From: Tragulus kanchil
Lineage: Eukaryota > Chordata > Mammalia > Artiodactyla > Tragulidae
Reading direction: 5' to 3'
Length of the DNA: 64,000 bases
Assembly (NCBI GenBank): GCA_022376925.1
Contig: JAIOJX010000005.1
Coordinates: 15,218,501-15,282,500, forward strand
A program made the position numbers and the translations under genes. Positions 34,891-47,173 of this stretch are shown one piece after another. Under the pieces are notes generated by a model that was given only the letters and a program-made list of their open reading frames with translations, was not told the DNA's origin and did no database searches. Within the stretch, counting starts at the first letter, position 1, and the number at the start of each line of letters is the position of its first letter.

Positions 34891-35888
34891 CTTTAAAATG
34901 GAAGCAGAGATATCTGATTTTCTCATTTTTTTCCCCCATTATGTACAAGACAATCCCTTATTGTCCTTCTCAAGAGGTTATCAACTGTCTCTTGGAGGCG
35001 ATTAAGCCACACACTGTCCGGGGGGTTTAGACCTTATTAATCAAATGCAACGAAACAATAAATGGCTGCTTCTCTTTGAAGGAGAAAAAGAAATTCCAGT
35101 GCCCTGAATTAAATTGATAAAAATCATCCCAGAGTAATTTTATCCATCATACTTAATAATTGAAATCAAAACAGCATTTTCTAACAAGCAAAAAAGAAAA
35201 ATTCTAATGTGCTGTATGTTACACATTCTCTGCCAACTAGGTGGCGGCATGTTTTGCCAGGTGATCTAAAATCACAGAACAGATTTTTGTTTAAATGTGA
35301 AAAGCAAGACAGAGTAAAGACGCTTCCTATACAAATTCTGTGCTAACACTTCTAGCACACAGGGACCAGGCAGTAGTTGATAAAAAACAATGAAGTCAGG
35401 GTCTAAAACTGGGTCTTTGTAGGCTACAGTTCAGCAGAAAGAGGTCCCTTCAGACTTTGTTGGGGGTGCTAACCCCAGTCTTAGTCACAGCATGCAGGAC
35501 CTTTAGTTGCAACATGGGGGATCCAGTTCCCTGGCCAGGGATGGAAGCCATGCCCCTGCATGGGAAGCAGAGAGTCTTACCCACTGGATCACTAGGGAAA
35601 TCTCTTTCAGACTTTTTGAGGATGACAAGTAGCTTTACAGAAAAGATGGCAAATGAAGAAGAACCACTATAGCCCAGGGAAGGATATTCAATATCCTTGC
35701 GATAAACCATAATGGAAAAGACTATGCTAAAAAAAGAGTATCTATATGTGCATAACTGAGTCCCTTTGCTCTACAGCAGAGAGTGGCACAACATTGTTAA
35801 GTCAACTGTACTTTATTTTTTTTTTCAACTGTACTTTAATAAAAAATAAAATTTTTTAAAAAATCACAGTCTTTCAGGCCCAAGTTAC

Positions 35889-35999
35889 CTGTGCAATTTC
35901 TTCTGTTTTCCTCAGCTTCTCTTCCCAAGTCACTGTTAGTTCTTTTATTAGCTTTTCAGACTCTTCGAGCTTCTCTTTCAGTTCAGGGGCCTTCATAGC
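35889..35999 (-). CDS. KIF13A: KIF13A exon e6, duplicate copy
   Basis: An apparently base-identical second copy of e6 with the same acceptor and donor, 1109 bp towards the 5' side of the gene. The exon is 111 bp in phase 0, so splicing in both copies would keep the frame and insert 37 extra coiled-coil residues (five heptads plus two). That makes it the only one of the three duplicated exons that a working gene could tolerate. The flanking introns are also copied nearly perfectly, and the seam at about 35165 looks like the other eighteen. I therefore infer an assembly duplicate rather than a true alternative exon. Confidence 0.8.
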
Positions 36000-36479
36000 C
36001 TTTAAAATGGAAGCAGAGATATCTGATTTTCTCATTTTTTCCACCATTATGTACAAGACAATCCCTTATTGTCCTTCTCAAGAGGTTATCAACTGTCTCT
36101 TGGAGGCGATTAAGCCACACACTGTCCGGGGGGTTTAGACCTTATTAATCAAATGCAACGAAACAATAAATGGCTGCTTCTCTTTGAAGGAGAAAAAGAA
36201 ATTCCAGTGCCCTGAATTAAATTGATAAAAATCATCCCAGAGTAATTTTATCCATCATACTTAAATTTCACATTTGAAGACCTCAAAGATGCTAAAGTTC
36301 ACCTTCAAAATAGAAAAGTATCAGAACAAATTTCTTAAGTAGATTTTTTTTTTCCAATAAGACAAAGACTAACACACATCACTAATAAACACAGCCCAGG
36401 TATATTAACCTACCAGAAAAAGTAGAGAGTCTTCTCATTTATTTTAAAATTTGAGTCTGGGCCATTTGAACTACTTTTC

Positions 36480-36746
36480 TTTTCTTTTTTTTTTTGGCCA
36501 CTTCTGTTGGTCTTTCATTTATTTCCATCTTTGTTCTTTGGCCCGTGTGGGCCTCCCATCGCAGTGGCCTCTCTTGCTGCAGAGCACTGGCTCTGGGCGC
36601 ATGCGCTCCAGAGCTCTGGCTCAGTAATTGGACACATCAGTCCAGAAGCTGTGTGGCATGTGGGATCTTCCCAGGCCAGGGATCAAACCGGCACCTCTGG
36701 CATTGCATGGCAGTGTCCTTACCCACTGGACCACCAGGGAAGCCCG
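36480..36746 (-). mobile_element. tRNA-headed SINE, tail type S
   Basis: T-run, GGCCACTTCTGTTGGTC, body, and head ending ACCAGGGAAGCCC. Repeated at 37570-37841. Confidence 0.87.
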
Positions 36747-37569
36747 AATTACTTTTCTTACAGATGGTAATAAACTTAGCATGCTTATTACTCACTTGGA
36801 AATAGGACATCTGGTCAAAAGGGCAGTAATTTCCCTCTGAGTTTGCTAAGTGTGAATAACTAAGAGATCTAAATATAGATACATACAGCTAAGAAATCTG
36901 GGGGGCTTTCCTTGGCCCCAATATGCTTTTATGACATCCTATAGGAACATGAGCCTCTGCAAAGGATAACCCTACGAACAAGAATGATGGCAGAGCTCAG
37001 ACAGGAAGCTGAAGTGGTGATGATGTGGAGTCTGGTTGAGGATGCTCGAGTCTCACTGCGTTAACAGAACCTGAGAGTAACATTTGGTGCTGGGTCCAGG
37101 TGGAAAAAATCACATGAAGCTGAGTGCTGAAAAATTGATGCTTTCCACCTGTGGTGCTCAGGAGGAAATTTCCAAAAAGTGGGCAACTGTCTCTTGAGGC
37201 GATTAAGCCACACACTGTCCGGGGGGTTTAGACCTTATTAATCAAATGCAACGAAACAATAAATGGCTGCTTCTCTTTGAAGGAGAAAAAGAAATTCCAG
37301 TGCCCTGAATTAAATTGATAAAAATCATCCCAGAGTAATTTTATCCATCATACTTAAATTTCACATTTGAAGACCTCAAAGATGCTAAAGTTCACCTTCA
37401 AAATAGAAAAGTATCAGAACAAATTTCTTAAGTAGATTTTTTTTTTCCAATAAGACAAAGACTAACACACATCACTAATAAACACAGCCCAGGTATATTA
37501 ACCTACCAGAAAAAGTAGAGAGTCTTCTCATTTATTTTAAAATTTGAGTCTGGGCCATTTGAACTACTT

Positions 37570-37841
37570 TTCTTTTCTTTTTTTTTTTTTGGCCACTTCT
37601 GTTGGTCTTTCATTTATTTCCATCTTTGTTCTTTGGCCCGTGTGGGCCTCCCATCGCAGTGGCCTCTCTTGCTGCAGAGCACTGGCTCTGGGCGCATGCG
37701 CTCCAGAGCTCTGGCTCAGTAATTGGACACATCAGTCCAGAAGCTGTGTGGCATGTGGGATCTTCCCAGGCCAGGGATCAAACCGGCACCTCTGGCATTG
37801 CATGGCAGTGTCCTTACCCACTGGACCACCAGGGAAGCCCG
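37570..37841 (-). mobile_element. tRNA-headed SINE, tail type S (copy through duplication 12)
   Basis: Duplicate of 36480-36746 with a longer T-run. Confidence 0.87.
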
Positions 37842-38262
37842 AATTACTTTTCTTACAGATGGTAATAAACTTAGCATGCTTATTACTCACTTGGAAATAG
37901 GACATCTGGTCAAAAGGGCAGTAATTTCCCTCTGAGTTTGCTAAGTGTGAATAACTAAGAGATCTAAATATAGATACATACAGCTAAGAAATCTGGGGGG
38001 CTTTCCTTGGCCCCAATATGCTTTTATGACATCCTATAGGAACATGAGCCTCTGCAAAGGATAACCCTACGAACAAGAATGATGGCAGAGCTCAGACAGG
38101 AAGCTGAAGTGGTGATGATGTGGAGTCTGGTTGAGGATGCTCGAGTCTCACTGCGTTAACAGAACCTGAGAGTAACATTTGGTGCTGGGTCCAGGTGGAC
38201 ACACATGAAAATTCTACATGAAGGCTGAGTGCTGAAAAATTGATGCTTTCCACCTGTGGTGC

Positions 38263-38600
38263 TGGAGAAGACTCTTAAAGAGTCCCTAGGCCAGCAAGGA
38301 GATCAAATCAGTCAATTCTACAGGAAATCAACCCTGAATATTCACTGGAAGGACTGATGCTAAAGCACCATTTCTTTGGCCCCCTGATGCAAAGAGCCAA
38401 CTCACTGGAAAAGACCCCGATGCTGGGAATGACTGAGGGCAAGAGGAGAAGCGGGCAACAGAGGATGGTACCACTGACTCAATGGACATGAGTTTGAGCA
38501 AACTCCAGGAGATAGGGCAGGACAGGGAATCCTGGCATGCTGCAGTTCATGGGGTCGCAAAGACTCGGACATGACTTAGCAACTAAACAACAACAACATG
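38263..38600 (+). mobile_element. BovB 3' end
   Basis: GAAGACTCTTAAAGAGTCCC, AAGACCCCGATGCTGGGAAT, CAATGGACATGAGTTTGAG and a CAA-rich end. Repeated at 39381-39718. Confidence 0.85.
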
Positions 38601-38879
38601 AACCTCCTTGTGGTTCCTCCAGTCTATCCTTTGGACAGGCATTGTTCCAGCTATCTGGCCTGGATTGCATGGTCACAGTAGAAATGCAGATTCGGAGACA
38701 AGAGGCAGGATATAGATGACCCACCTACTGACCAACTCCAGAGTCATCAAACTCTCCTCCTAGGAATAGGACCCTCATCACAGTTTATAGCATTTTCATT
38801 TCCCGGGTGTTCTGTTACCCTTCTTGGCATCAATGAAAAACAAATGATGCTTGACGCACTCTGTGATGATGAGAATGAT

Positions 38880-39065
38880 AATAACAAAAGAGCACCGTTT
38901 ATCGACCACATACCATGGGCAACTCATCGTGCTAAGTGCTTTCCACTATCAGTGCTGTAGCAGGGATAAAGACAATGAGTAAACATGCTTCCTGAACTTC
39001 AGGAGCCCATGGCCCAGAAGAGCAGAAAGACATGTAGATAAATAGCAATAATGCAACCCTATGAT
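38880..39065. repeat. Old interspersed repeat, MIR-like at its start
   Basis: GTTTATCGACCACATACCATG and GTGCTAAGTGCTTTCCAC fit MIR; the second half is less clear. Repeated at 39998-40183. Confidence 0.5.
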
Positions 39066-39380
39066 CACCAAGAGATGGAACTCTTCAGATCCCTCACTCT
39101 AAGCTCCCTTTGTGGGGTCAGAAGAGCGTAGTATGAGGCACTGTGAATTTGGAAGCCTTAGGTACACACCCAAGACCTGGCAGGTGGAAGCATGTAACTG
39201 ACTTTAAGTCTTGCTACTACTTCAGTGAGACAGTGACTCACCTGGCAGTAGCTATTTGGATGGGCGGGTTAAATGGGAAGCAAGGAAGTGTAACATTTGG
39301 TGCTGGGTCCAGGTGGACACACATGAAAATTCTACATGAAGGCTGAGTGCTGAAAAATTGATGCTTTCCACCTGTGGTGC

Positions 39381-39718
39381 TGGAGAAGACTCTTAAAGAG
39401 TCCCTAGGCCAGCAAGGAGATCAAATCAGTCAATTCTACAGGAAATCAACCCTGAATATTCACTGGAAGGACTGATGCTAAAGCACCATTTCTTTGGCCC
39501 CCTGATGCAAAGAGCCAACTCACTGGAAAAGACCCCGATGCTGGGAATGACTGAGGGCAAGAGGAGAAGCGGGCAACAGAGGATGGTACCACTGACTCAA
39601 TGGACATGAGTTTGAGCAAACTCCAGGAGATAGGGCAGGACAGGGAATCCTGGCATGCTGCAGTTCATGGGGTCGCAAAGACTCGGACATGACTTAGCAA
39701 CTAAACAACAACAACATG
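39381..39718 (+). mobile_element. BovB 3' end (copy through duplication 13)
   Basis: Duplicate of 38263-38600. Confidence 0.85.
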
Positions 39719-40942
39719 AACCTCCTTGTGGTTCCTCCAGTCTATCCTTTGGACAGGCATTGTTCCAGCTATCTGGCCTGGATTGCATGGTCACAGTAGA
39801 AATGCAGATTCGGAGACAAGAGGCAGGATATAGATGACCCACCTACTGACCAACTCCAGAGTCATCAAACTCTCCTCCTAGGAATAGGACCCTCATCACA
39901 GTTTATAGCATTTTCATTTCCCGGGTGTTCTGTTACCCTTCTTGGCATCAATGAAAAACAAATGATGCTTGACGCACTCTGTGATGATGAGAATGATAAT
40001 AACAAAAGAGCACCGTTTATCGACCACATACCATGGGCAACTCATCGTGCTAAGTGCTTTCCACTATCAGTGCTGTAGCAGGGATAAAGACAATGAGTAA
40101 ACATGCTTCCTGAACTTCAGGAGCCCATGGCCCAGAAGAGCAGAAAGACATGTAGATAAATAGCAATAATGCAACCCTATGATCACCAAGAGATGGAACT
40201 CTTCAGATCCCTCACTCTAAGCTCCCTTTGTGGGGTCAGAAGAGCGTAGTATGAGGCACTGTGAATTTGGAAGCCTTAGGTACACACCCAAGACCTGGCA
40301 GGTGGAAGCATGTAACTGACTTTAAGGCACTGGGCCTCCATCTCAGTCTTGCTACTACTTCAGTGAGACAGTGACTCACCTTGCAGTAGCTATTTGGATG
40401 GGCGTGTGGTTATGAAAGTGGGTAAAGCCAAGGAAAGATGGGCACAATGCAAAGTGATTTTGTTCCCTGTCAGGAGCTGATATAAATGAACAAAATAAGA
40501 TAAAATAAAAGGAGATCTAGGAATTATTCCTAATGCTAATTATTCGTGACCACCTCGTCTGCCACGACTTAATGAGGAGATGACACAGAACTCACTTCTC
40601 TGAAAATGGCAAGGCCACATGGGAACATCATCTCCAGTGTTTATCAAAACAGCCTCCCAGGCTCTTAGGATTTCACACTGGAAAAGATCTCGGCTCAAGG
40701 GCCAACTAATGGACGGGAGTCACCAGTCAGGCAGCTGCAGCAACTCTCTTAATCGTCTGCCTCCTCGACAGTCAGTTTCTGGGAGGGAGCCTCGCGTTTC
40801 ACACCTGTTGTCTTCATGGTGGTGGGCACGGAGAAGATGCTCACCAGCTCGGCACTGCTGAACCACATGAGGTGGGCTGAACTGCCAGCGAGCTCGTCCT
40901 CGGCCCTCAGGCCCCACGAGCCAGGGAGCCCCACGACCGTAC

Positions 40943-41155
40943 CTCCGCCTGCGAGAGCTGCTCCCTTAGCTTCTCCACTTCCTCCCGCAGTTCCCGGATG
41001 ACTTTGGCGTTGGGATCCTCATTCACGATGGCATGGTTGACGATCCTTTTGGCGCGATCTGCATATCTCAGTGTGGAAAGGGTCTCCTCGTAGTTGTCTG
41101 CGGCGGGGCTGATGGTGGCGATCATGGAGGTCTGGCTGTTGCCCCCGAGATTGTC
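40943..41155 (-). CDS. KIF13A: KIF13A exon e5: motor end, neck linker and neck coil
   Basis: A 213 bp exon of 71 codons in phase 0, from [19 protein letters not shown] to REQLSQAE. It covers beta8 and alpha6 ([18 protein letters not shown]), which close the motor domain, then the neck linker ([13 protein letters not shown]) and the neck coil ([16 protein letters not shown]). The neck governs dimerisation and processive stepping in kinesin-3. The acceptor is CTTGCAG; the donor is GTACGG, a weaker but functional-looking site. Only 383 bp of intron separates it from e4, and this stretch lies between duplications, so that short intron is probably reported correctly. Confidence 0.96.
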
Positions 41156-41538
41156 CTGCAAGATATGTCAAATAGCATCTTAGGAAACAGGGCCCATTCC
41201 TGGCCCGACGCAAGAGGGAAGCGGCAGACGTGCACGGATGACCTTCTCCGTGAAGAAAACTCCACGTGGAAATGGGCCTGTATTTCACAAACAATTTTGT
41301 GACCAGACAACGGTGGTCTCTCTCTATTTACATCCATGCTCAATAGCCTGTCGAACAGCATTACAATGGAAAAATGGCTATGGGAATGAGTGTCCACTCT
41401 GTGTGTTTAGGAATCATTATAACACTACTGTCAGGGTCTGCTGAGTTGTGTTTGCTTAGCTTTTGCCCACACCTCTCAGGTGTCATTCCTCAAGCAGCCA
41501 ATTTCTAGTTGGAAAAGAACACGAGAGCAAGGAATTAC
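41156..41538 (-). other. KIF13A intron between e4 and e5
   Basis: A short intron of 383 bp, free of duplications and of any repeat I recognise. Confidence 0.92.
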
Positions 41539-41650
41539 CTTAAGCAGCCAAGTGAGGACTGAGTCGCGATAAGGCACAAATTTGTTTTTACCCTTGCCAG
41601 CCGCCTGGTCAGCCAGCGATGAGATAACCAACCCCAAGGTTGTAAGTGAT
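41539..41650 (-). CDS. KIF13A: KIF13A exon e4: motor domain alpha4, loop 12, alpha5
   Basis: A 112 bp exon. The first base A completes the lysine begun in e3, then 37 codons run from [15 protein letters not shown] to VLTWLLK. This is the end of alpha4, loop 12 (with the basic run GKGKNK) and alpha5 ([12 protein letters not shown]), the main microtubule-facing surface of kinesins; basic residues in loop 12 raise affinity for the tubulin tail in kinesin-3 motors. The acceptor is CTTGGCAG and the donor GTAATT. One change from the human form as I recall it is N in place of S in KGKNKF. Intact and single copy. Confidence 0.96.
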
Positions 41651-42359
41651 CTGCCAAGAGAAAAAGAAAAAAAATTAGTTCTATGGAGAATTTGTTTTGT
41701 TGACATAATATAATAATCCTTCTAGGTACTGAGCATAAAATTATGCAGAACAGTAAGTCCCTTAAGTTGATCTCATCAAGTCCACAATTGTTAAGAAGCT
41801 GAGAAAATGGAAAACAGAAGTAATTCTCTTATTTTAAAAGAATGAATTTAGAATCCCTGTAAAATCTATTCTGTTCAAGTCACAGGAGATGTGAAACATT
41901 TCAGAACCTGAAAGCATACATTTAAAAGATTCCTCTAGAGAATTATAATTTACTCAAAAGAGTATGTTTAAAATCTCAACCATTTGCTGTTTGTGTCTAA
42001 CCAGGACTACTCTGTCTTTGGTTTTCCAGGAGTAATCATGTAACTTGCAAAGCATCCTTCCACTACACATTACAAGGTATATGCTGTTCATCTGCTTAAA
42101 GCCGGGGAGCTTATTTCATGCAGTTGAAAGGAGTAAAAGCACATTTCCCACAAAATATAATCTTCCAAAGGTGAGTCACTGGAAAAGTCATTGAAATACA
42201 AAGCAATGCCAAGAGACAGAAAATGAGCCAGAATTCTTAATAACTAAAAGCCATTACTGCCAAGTGACATAAATATGTACATCATGATCGACAAATTTAA
42301 AAGTTAAACAAATCCACCCCAAGAAATGAAAACATATGTTCACATGAAAACCTGCATAA

Positions 42360-42535
42360 GAATTTTCCAGCAGTAATTAATATTCAGTGCAGCCAAAGTG
42401 TGGAACCAGCCCAAGTATCCACTGTGTAAGGAAGGGAACAATAAAATGTGATATGTCCTTGCAATGACATATTATTCCGCCATATGAGAGGAATGGAGTT
42501 TTGATACATGCTACAGCATGGAATAACCTTGAAAA
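42360..42535 (+). mobile_element. L1 3'-region fragment
   Basis: GTGGAACCAGCCCAAGTATC, ATGACATATTATTCCGCC and TGATACATGCTACAGCATGG fit an L1 3' region. Repeated at 43488-43663. Confidence 0.65.
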
Positions 42536-42656
42536 TGATAAGAGAAAGATGTCAAACACCAAAAGCCACTGTGCTAAAAATGATAAGAGAAAGATGTCAA
42601 ACACCAAAAGCCACTGAGCTGAAAATGATGAGAAAGATGTCAAACACCAAAAGCCA
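42533..42656. repeat. 45 bp minisatellite, three units
   Basis: Two units of about 45 bp and one of about 39 bp. Each has AGAAAGATGTCAAACACC and AAAAGCCA. Repeated at 43661-43784. Confidence 0.9.
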
Positions 42657-42832
42657 GTGTCCCCACCACCCAGTTCCCGTCCACTAGAACCTCAGGTGTG
42701 ACCTCTTTTGAAAATAAGGTCCTTGCACTGGGCTGGCCAGTAAGTTCATTCAATTAGTGAATACGTTGTTAAATAAAGTTTTTGCTGAAAATGAAACAAA
42801 AGTCTTTTACTTTTACTTAAAACTGACCAAGG

Positions 42833-42922
42833 GACTTCCCTCATGGTTCAGTGGGATGAGAATCCACCTGCCAATGCAGGGGACATGGGTTTAATCAATC
42901 CCTGCTCCATGAAGGGAAGTCC
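42833..42922 (+). mobile_element. tRNA-SINE head fragment
   Basis: GGGACTTCCCTCATGGTTC to GGACATGGGTTTAATC. Repeated at 43961-44050. Confidence 0.7.
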
Positions 42923-44906
42923 CCAACCAATGGTAACAATTTTAAGAAAGAGAAACGTGTGTGACCTGTATGAAATAAAGAAGAGTTCAACATAAGGCAG
43001 AAACACATTTCCTCTTTAGATAAAGAATACAGGGCACTTTCCACATTTGCAACTATTTTTCATTTGGAAGCAATCCTTAGGACTATCCCTGATGTTTAAA
43101 ATCTCAACCATTTGCTGTTTGTGTCTAACCAGGACTACTCTGTCTTTGGTTTTCCAGGAGTAATCATGTAACTTGCAAAGCATCCTTCCACTACACATTA
43201 CAAGGTATATGCTGTTCATCTGCTTAAAGCCGGGGAGCTTATTTCATGCAGTTGAAAGGAGTAAAAGCACATTTCCCACAAAATATAATCTTCCAAAGGT
43301 GAGTCACTGGAAAAGTCATTGAAATACAAAGCAATGCCAAGAGACAGAAAATGAGCCAGAATTCTTAATAACTAAAAGCCATTACTGCCAAGTGACATAA
43401 ATATGTACATCATGATCGACAAATTTAAAAGTTAAACAAATCCACCCCAAGAAATGAAAACATATGTTCACATGAAAACCTGCATAAGAATTTTCCAGCA
43501 GTAATTAATATTCAGTGCAGCCAAAGTGTGGAACCAGCCCAAGTATCCACTGTGTAAGGAAGGGAACAATAAAATGTGATATGTCCTTGCAATGACATAT
43601 TATTCCGCCATATGAGAGGAATGGAGTTTTGATACATGCTACAGCATGGAATAACCTTGAAAATGATAAGAGAAAGATGTCAAACACCAAAAGCCACTGT
43701 GCTAAAAATGATAAGAGAAAGATGTCAAACACCAAAAGCCACTGAGCTGAAAATGATGAGAAAGATGTCAAACACCAAAAGCCAGTGTCCCCACCACCCA
43801 GTTCCCGTCCACTAGAACCTCAGGTGTGACCTCTTTTGAAAATAAGGTCCTTGCACTGGGCTGGCCAGTAAGTTCATTCAATTAGTGAATACGTTGTTAA
43901 ATAAAGTTTTTGCTGAAAATGAAACAAAAGTCTTTTACTTTTACTTAAAACTGACCAAGGGACTTCCCTCATGGTTCAGTGGGATGAGAATCCACCTGCC
44001 AATGCAGGGGACATGGGTTTAATCAATCCCTGCTCCATGAAGGGAAGTCCCCAACCAATGGTAACAATTTTAAGAAAGAGAAACGTGTGTGACCTGTATG
44101 AAATAAAGAAGAGTTCAACATAAGGCAGAAACACATTTCCTCTTTAGATAAAGAATACAGGGCACTTTCCACATTTGCAACTATTTTTCATTTGGAAGCA
44201 ATCCTTAGGACTATCCCTGATGTTTAATACTAACATGCAGCATAAAATGCTTCCATTCATACCATCCATAAAGAGCTCAGTGACTCAAGGGTCAGTCTCT
44301 GAGGTTACCAGTGTCCCGCAGCTCTATATAACTGGACACCTTGTCCGTAACTGGACAAGATAGAGAAGCTTACCACTCACAGAGGCCATGCTCTTTACCT
44401 AACAGTGTGCACACATTCAAACAAGAACCTCATGTAAACCTATTACGGTCCCCTTGGAACAAAAAGAAATAAACTGCAGAATGAGTGGGAGTCAATGATG
44501 ACCGAGGTCAGTGATGACCCCAGGTCACTCGTGACAAGCGGTCCATGCCATCATTGCCTTCCAGGTCCCACCTAGAAGCAGTGATCCAGGGCTTCTAGAA
44601 TCCTAAAAACCATCTGAAAGTTCAATGTCTGAAAGTTGAATACCACGTTTTTATATTTTAATGGGAACTTTACATCCAGGGACCTTAAAATATGACAAAA
44701 TCACTCATTATGGGTCCCACTAGCCCTGCCGTCTCAGCTTGGAGGCAAATGCACAACTAACAGGTATCAGAAGAGCCCACAAGTATCAGGAGATTTCTGG
44801 TTAATTTTGGGGGGCTGAAAAGCAATCTTTCTAATTCCAGCAAAGCACTGCTCCTCTTCTGAACTTGCTAGAGGTGCAGATAGTGTGTGTGCAGGCTAAG
44901 TTGCAG

Positions 44907-45124
44907 GTTTAAGTTGCTTTGCTCGTGTCTGAACTCTCTGTGACCCCATGGACCATGTAGCCGTCAGGCTCCTTTGTCTGTGGGATTCTCCAGGCACGAA
45001 TACAGGAGTGGGTGGCCATGCCCTCCTCCAGGGGATCTTCCCGTCTCAGGGATTCAACCCACGTCTCTTACATCTCTTGCACTGGCAAGCAGGTTCTTTA
45101 CCACTAGCACCACCTGGGAAGCCT
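44907..45124 (-). mobile_element. Bov-A2 element
   Basis: TTGCTTTGCTCGTGTCTGAAC, CCAGGCACGAATACAGGAG and CACCACCTGGGAAGCC. Its second half recurs at 46078-46218 through duplication 15. Confidence 0.83.
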
Positions 45125-47173
45125 GGGGATAGTGAGGCAGCTATCGGTAAATCTGTCACCACAAGTTCTTGGAGTCACAGGGAGAGGGGAGGGCCTGGCT
45201 GGGGAGGAAGGAAGACTTAAGCCAGGGAATAGCATCTATAAACCGACAGCCATCGATAACAAGGGAGACTCTGGGACCCAAAATAAAGTAAATAACACTT
45301 GGGTGGAGCAAAGGCAAAAAGTGGCTCACTGAAAAAAAAAAAAAAAAACAATTGTCATAATTTCAGCTTTTCTCTTTTCTTTTCTATACCTTCACTAAAC
45401 CTAGTTCCCTTGAAACTCTAATCACCAGATTTCTTCCCAAAGAAGTAGATATGATGTGATGTGAGTTACCTGTGTTCTCTAGGATGGATTTCCAATTTAT
45501 TTTAGCTTTGTTTCCAAAGACCTTTTTCTAAGATCATAAGTGTAGTACTTAGGGAAGTTTATCAGAGCTAGCCGTGTACTTTTCTCTCTAATTAGATTGT
45601 GATCACGTTGGCAGCAGAGAGACACCTGTGCCTGACTTTGCCAAGTTACACCGTGTCTAGAATACACTGAAGAACTGAACATGAACCTCTTTCTAGAAAG
45701 GACTAATTCAGTGATGGTGTTGGTACTCTATGGATGTTGGCTCAGTACCCATTTCCCCCCTTCTCACTTACTAACAGACACCTGCTTATGCTGGGAAGCC
45801 CGTGTCACGCTAAAAACTCTAATGAGTTCTCGGCAGCTTGGAGAAGCCATGAAACAGTTCTGACCAATGAGACGCAGCGAGGGAGATATTCTGGGAGGGG
45901 CTTCCCAGCAAGCTAGGGTTCTCCTGATAGAAAAGGCACATATTGAGCTGTCAAGCTGGTGGTAGAAGACCACCCTGTCTTGTCTGAAACACAGATATGG
46001 ATATGACACCTGGGATGGCAGAGCTGCCTTGGGGTCAGGAGAACCAACAGGACACACGCTTATGACTACAGCTGTGAGATTCTCTAGGAAAGAATATTGG
46101 AGTGGGTGGCCATGCCCTCCTCCAGGGGATCTACCTCACTGAGGGATTGAACCCAGGTCTCTTACATCTCTTGCACTGGCAAGCAGGTTCTTTACCACTA
46201 GCACCACCTGGGAAGCCTGGGGATAGTGAGGCAGCTATCGGTAAATCTGTCACCACAAGTTCTTGGAGTCACAGGGAGAGGGGAGGGCCTGGCTGGGGAG
46301 GAAGGAAGACTTAAGCCAGGGAATAGCATCTATAAACCGACAGCCATCGATAACAAGGGAGACTCTGGGACCCAAAATAAAGTAAATAACACTTGGGTGG
46401 AGCAAAGGCAAAAAGTGGCTCACTGAAAAAAAAAAAAAAAAACAATTGTCATAATTTCAGCTTTTCTCTTTTCTTTTCTATACCTTCACTAAACCTAGTT
46501 CCCTTGAAACTCTAATCACCAGATTTCTTCCCAAAGAAGTAGATATGATGTGATGTGAGTTACCTGTGTTCTCTAGGATGGATTTCCAATTTATTTTAGC
46601 TTTGTTTCCAAAGACCTTTTTCTAAGATCATAAGTGTAGTACTTAGGGAAGTTTATCAGAGCTAGCCGTGTACTTTTCTCTCTAATTAGATTGTGATCAC
46701 GTTGGCAGCAGAGAGACACCTGTGCCTGACTTTGCCAAGTTACACCGTGTCTAGAATACACTGAAGAACTGAACATGAACCTCTTTCTAGAAAGGACTAA
46801 TTCAGTGATGGTGTTGGTACTCTATGGATGTTGGCTCAGTACCCATTTCCCCCCTTCTCACTTACTAACAGACACCTGCTTATGCTGGGAAGCCCGTGTC
46901 ACGCTAAAAACTCTAATGAGTTCTCGGCAGCTTGGAGAAGCCATGAAACAGTTCTGACCAATGAGACGCAGCGAGGGAGATATTCTGGGAGGGGCTTCCC
47001 AGCAAGCTAGGGTTCTCCTGATAGAAAAGGCACATATTGAGCTGTCAAGCTGGTGGTAGAAGACCACCCTGTCTTGTCTGAAACACAGATATGGATATGA
47101 CACCTGGGATGGCAGAGCTGCCTTGGGGTCAGGAGAACCAACAGGACACACGCTTATGACTACAGCTGTGGGC
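44990..47173. repeat. Tandem duplication 15, offset 1094 bp
   Basis: Copy A about 44990-46084, copy B about 46085-47173. The seam lies inside a Bov-A2 element; the first bases of copy B are altered. Confidence 0.94.

Larger units (their letters stand above)
34046..36257. repeat. Tandem duplication 11, offset 1109 bp (contains exon e6)
   Basis: Copy A 34046-35160, copy B 35165-36257. Carries exon e6 with both splice sites. About 95 bp at its left edge occur three times (from 32957, 34047 and 35167). Confidence 0.95.
36088..38262. repeat. Tandem duplication 12, offset 1095 bp
   Basis: Copy A 36088-37165, copy B 37184-38262. About 170 bp at its left edge occur three times (from 34981, 36090 and 37184). 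Confidence 0.95.
38172..40408. repeat. Tandem duplication 13, offset 1118 bp
   Basis: Copy A 38172-39289, copy B 39291-40408. About 95 bp at its left edge occur three times (from 37077, 38172 and 39291). Confidence 0.95.
36000..40942 (-). other. KIF13A intron between e5 and e6 (5' part)
   Basis: Duplications 11 (end), 12 and 13, with a short-tailed SINE, a BovB 3' end and a MIR. The 40410-40940 stretch is single copy; nothing recognised in it. Confidence 0.88.
41966..44226. repeat. Tandem duplication 14, offset 1128 bp
   Basis: Copy A 41966-43094, copy B 43095-44226; the copies meet with no spacer. Includes the small 45 bp tandem repeat in both copies. Confidence 0.95.

Noticed and set aside
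42725..42830. Mariner-type transposon end
   Set aside because: The words GGCCAGTAAGTTCATTC recall a ruminant mariner end, but I see no matching inverted repeat or transposase remnant.
42533..43784. CRISPR-like spaced repeats
   Set aside because: Only three units, with no distinct spacers, in a mammalian intron; the second set is the copy through duplication 14.
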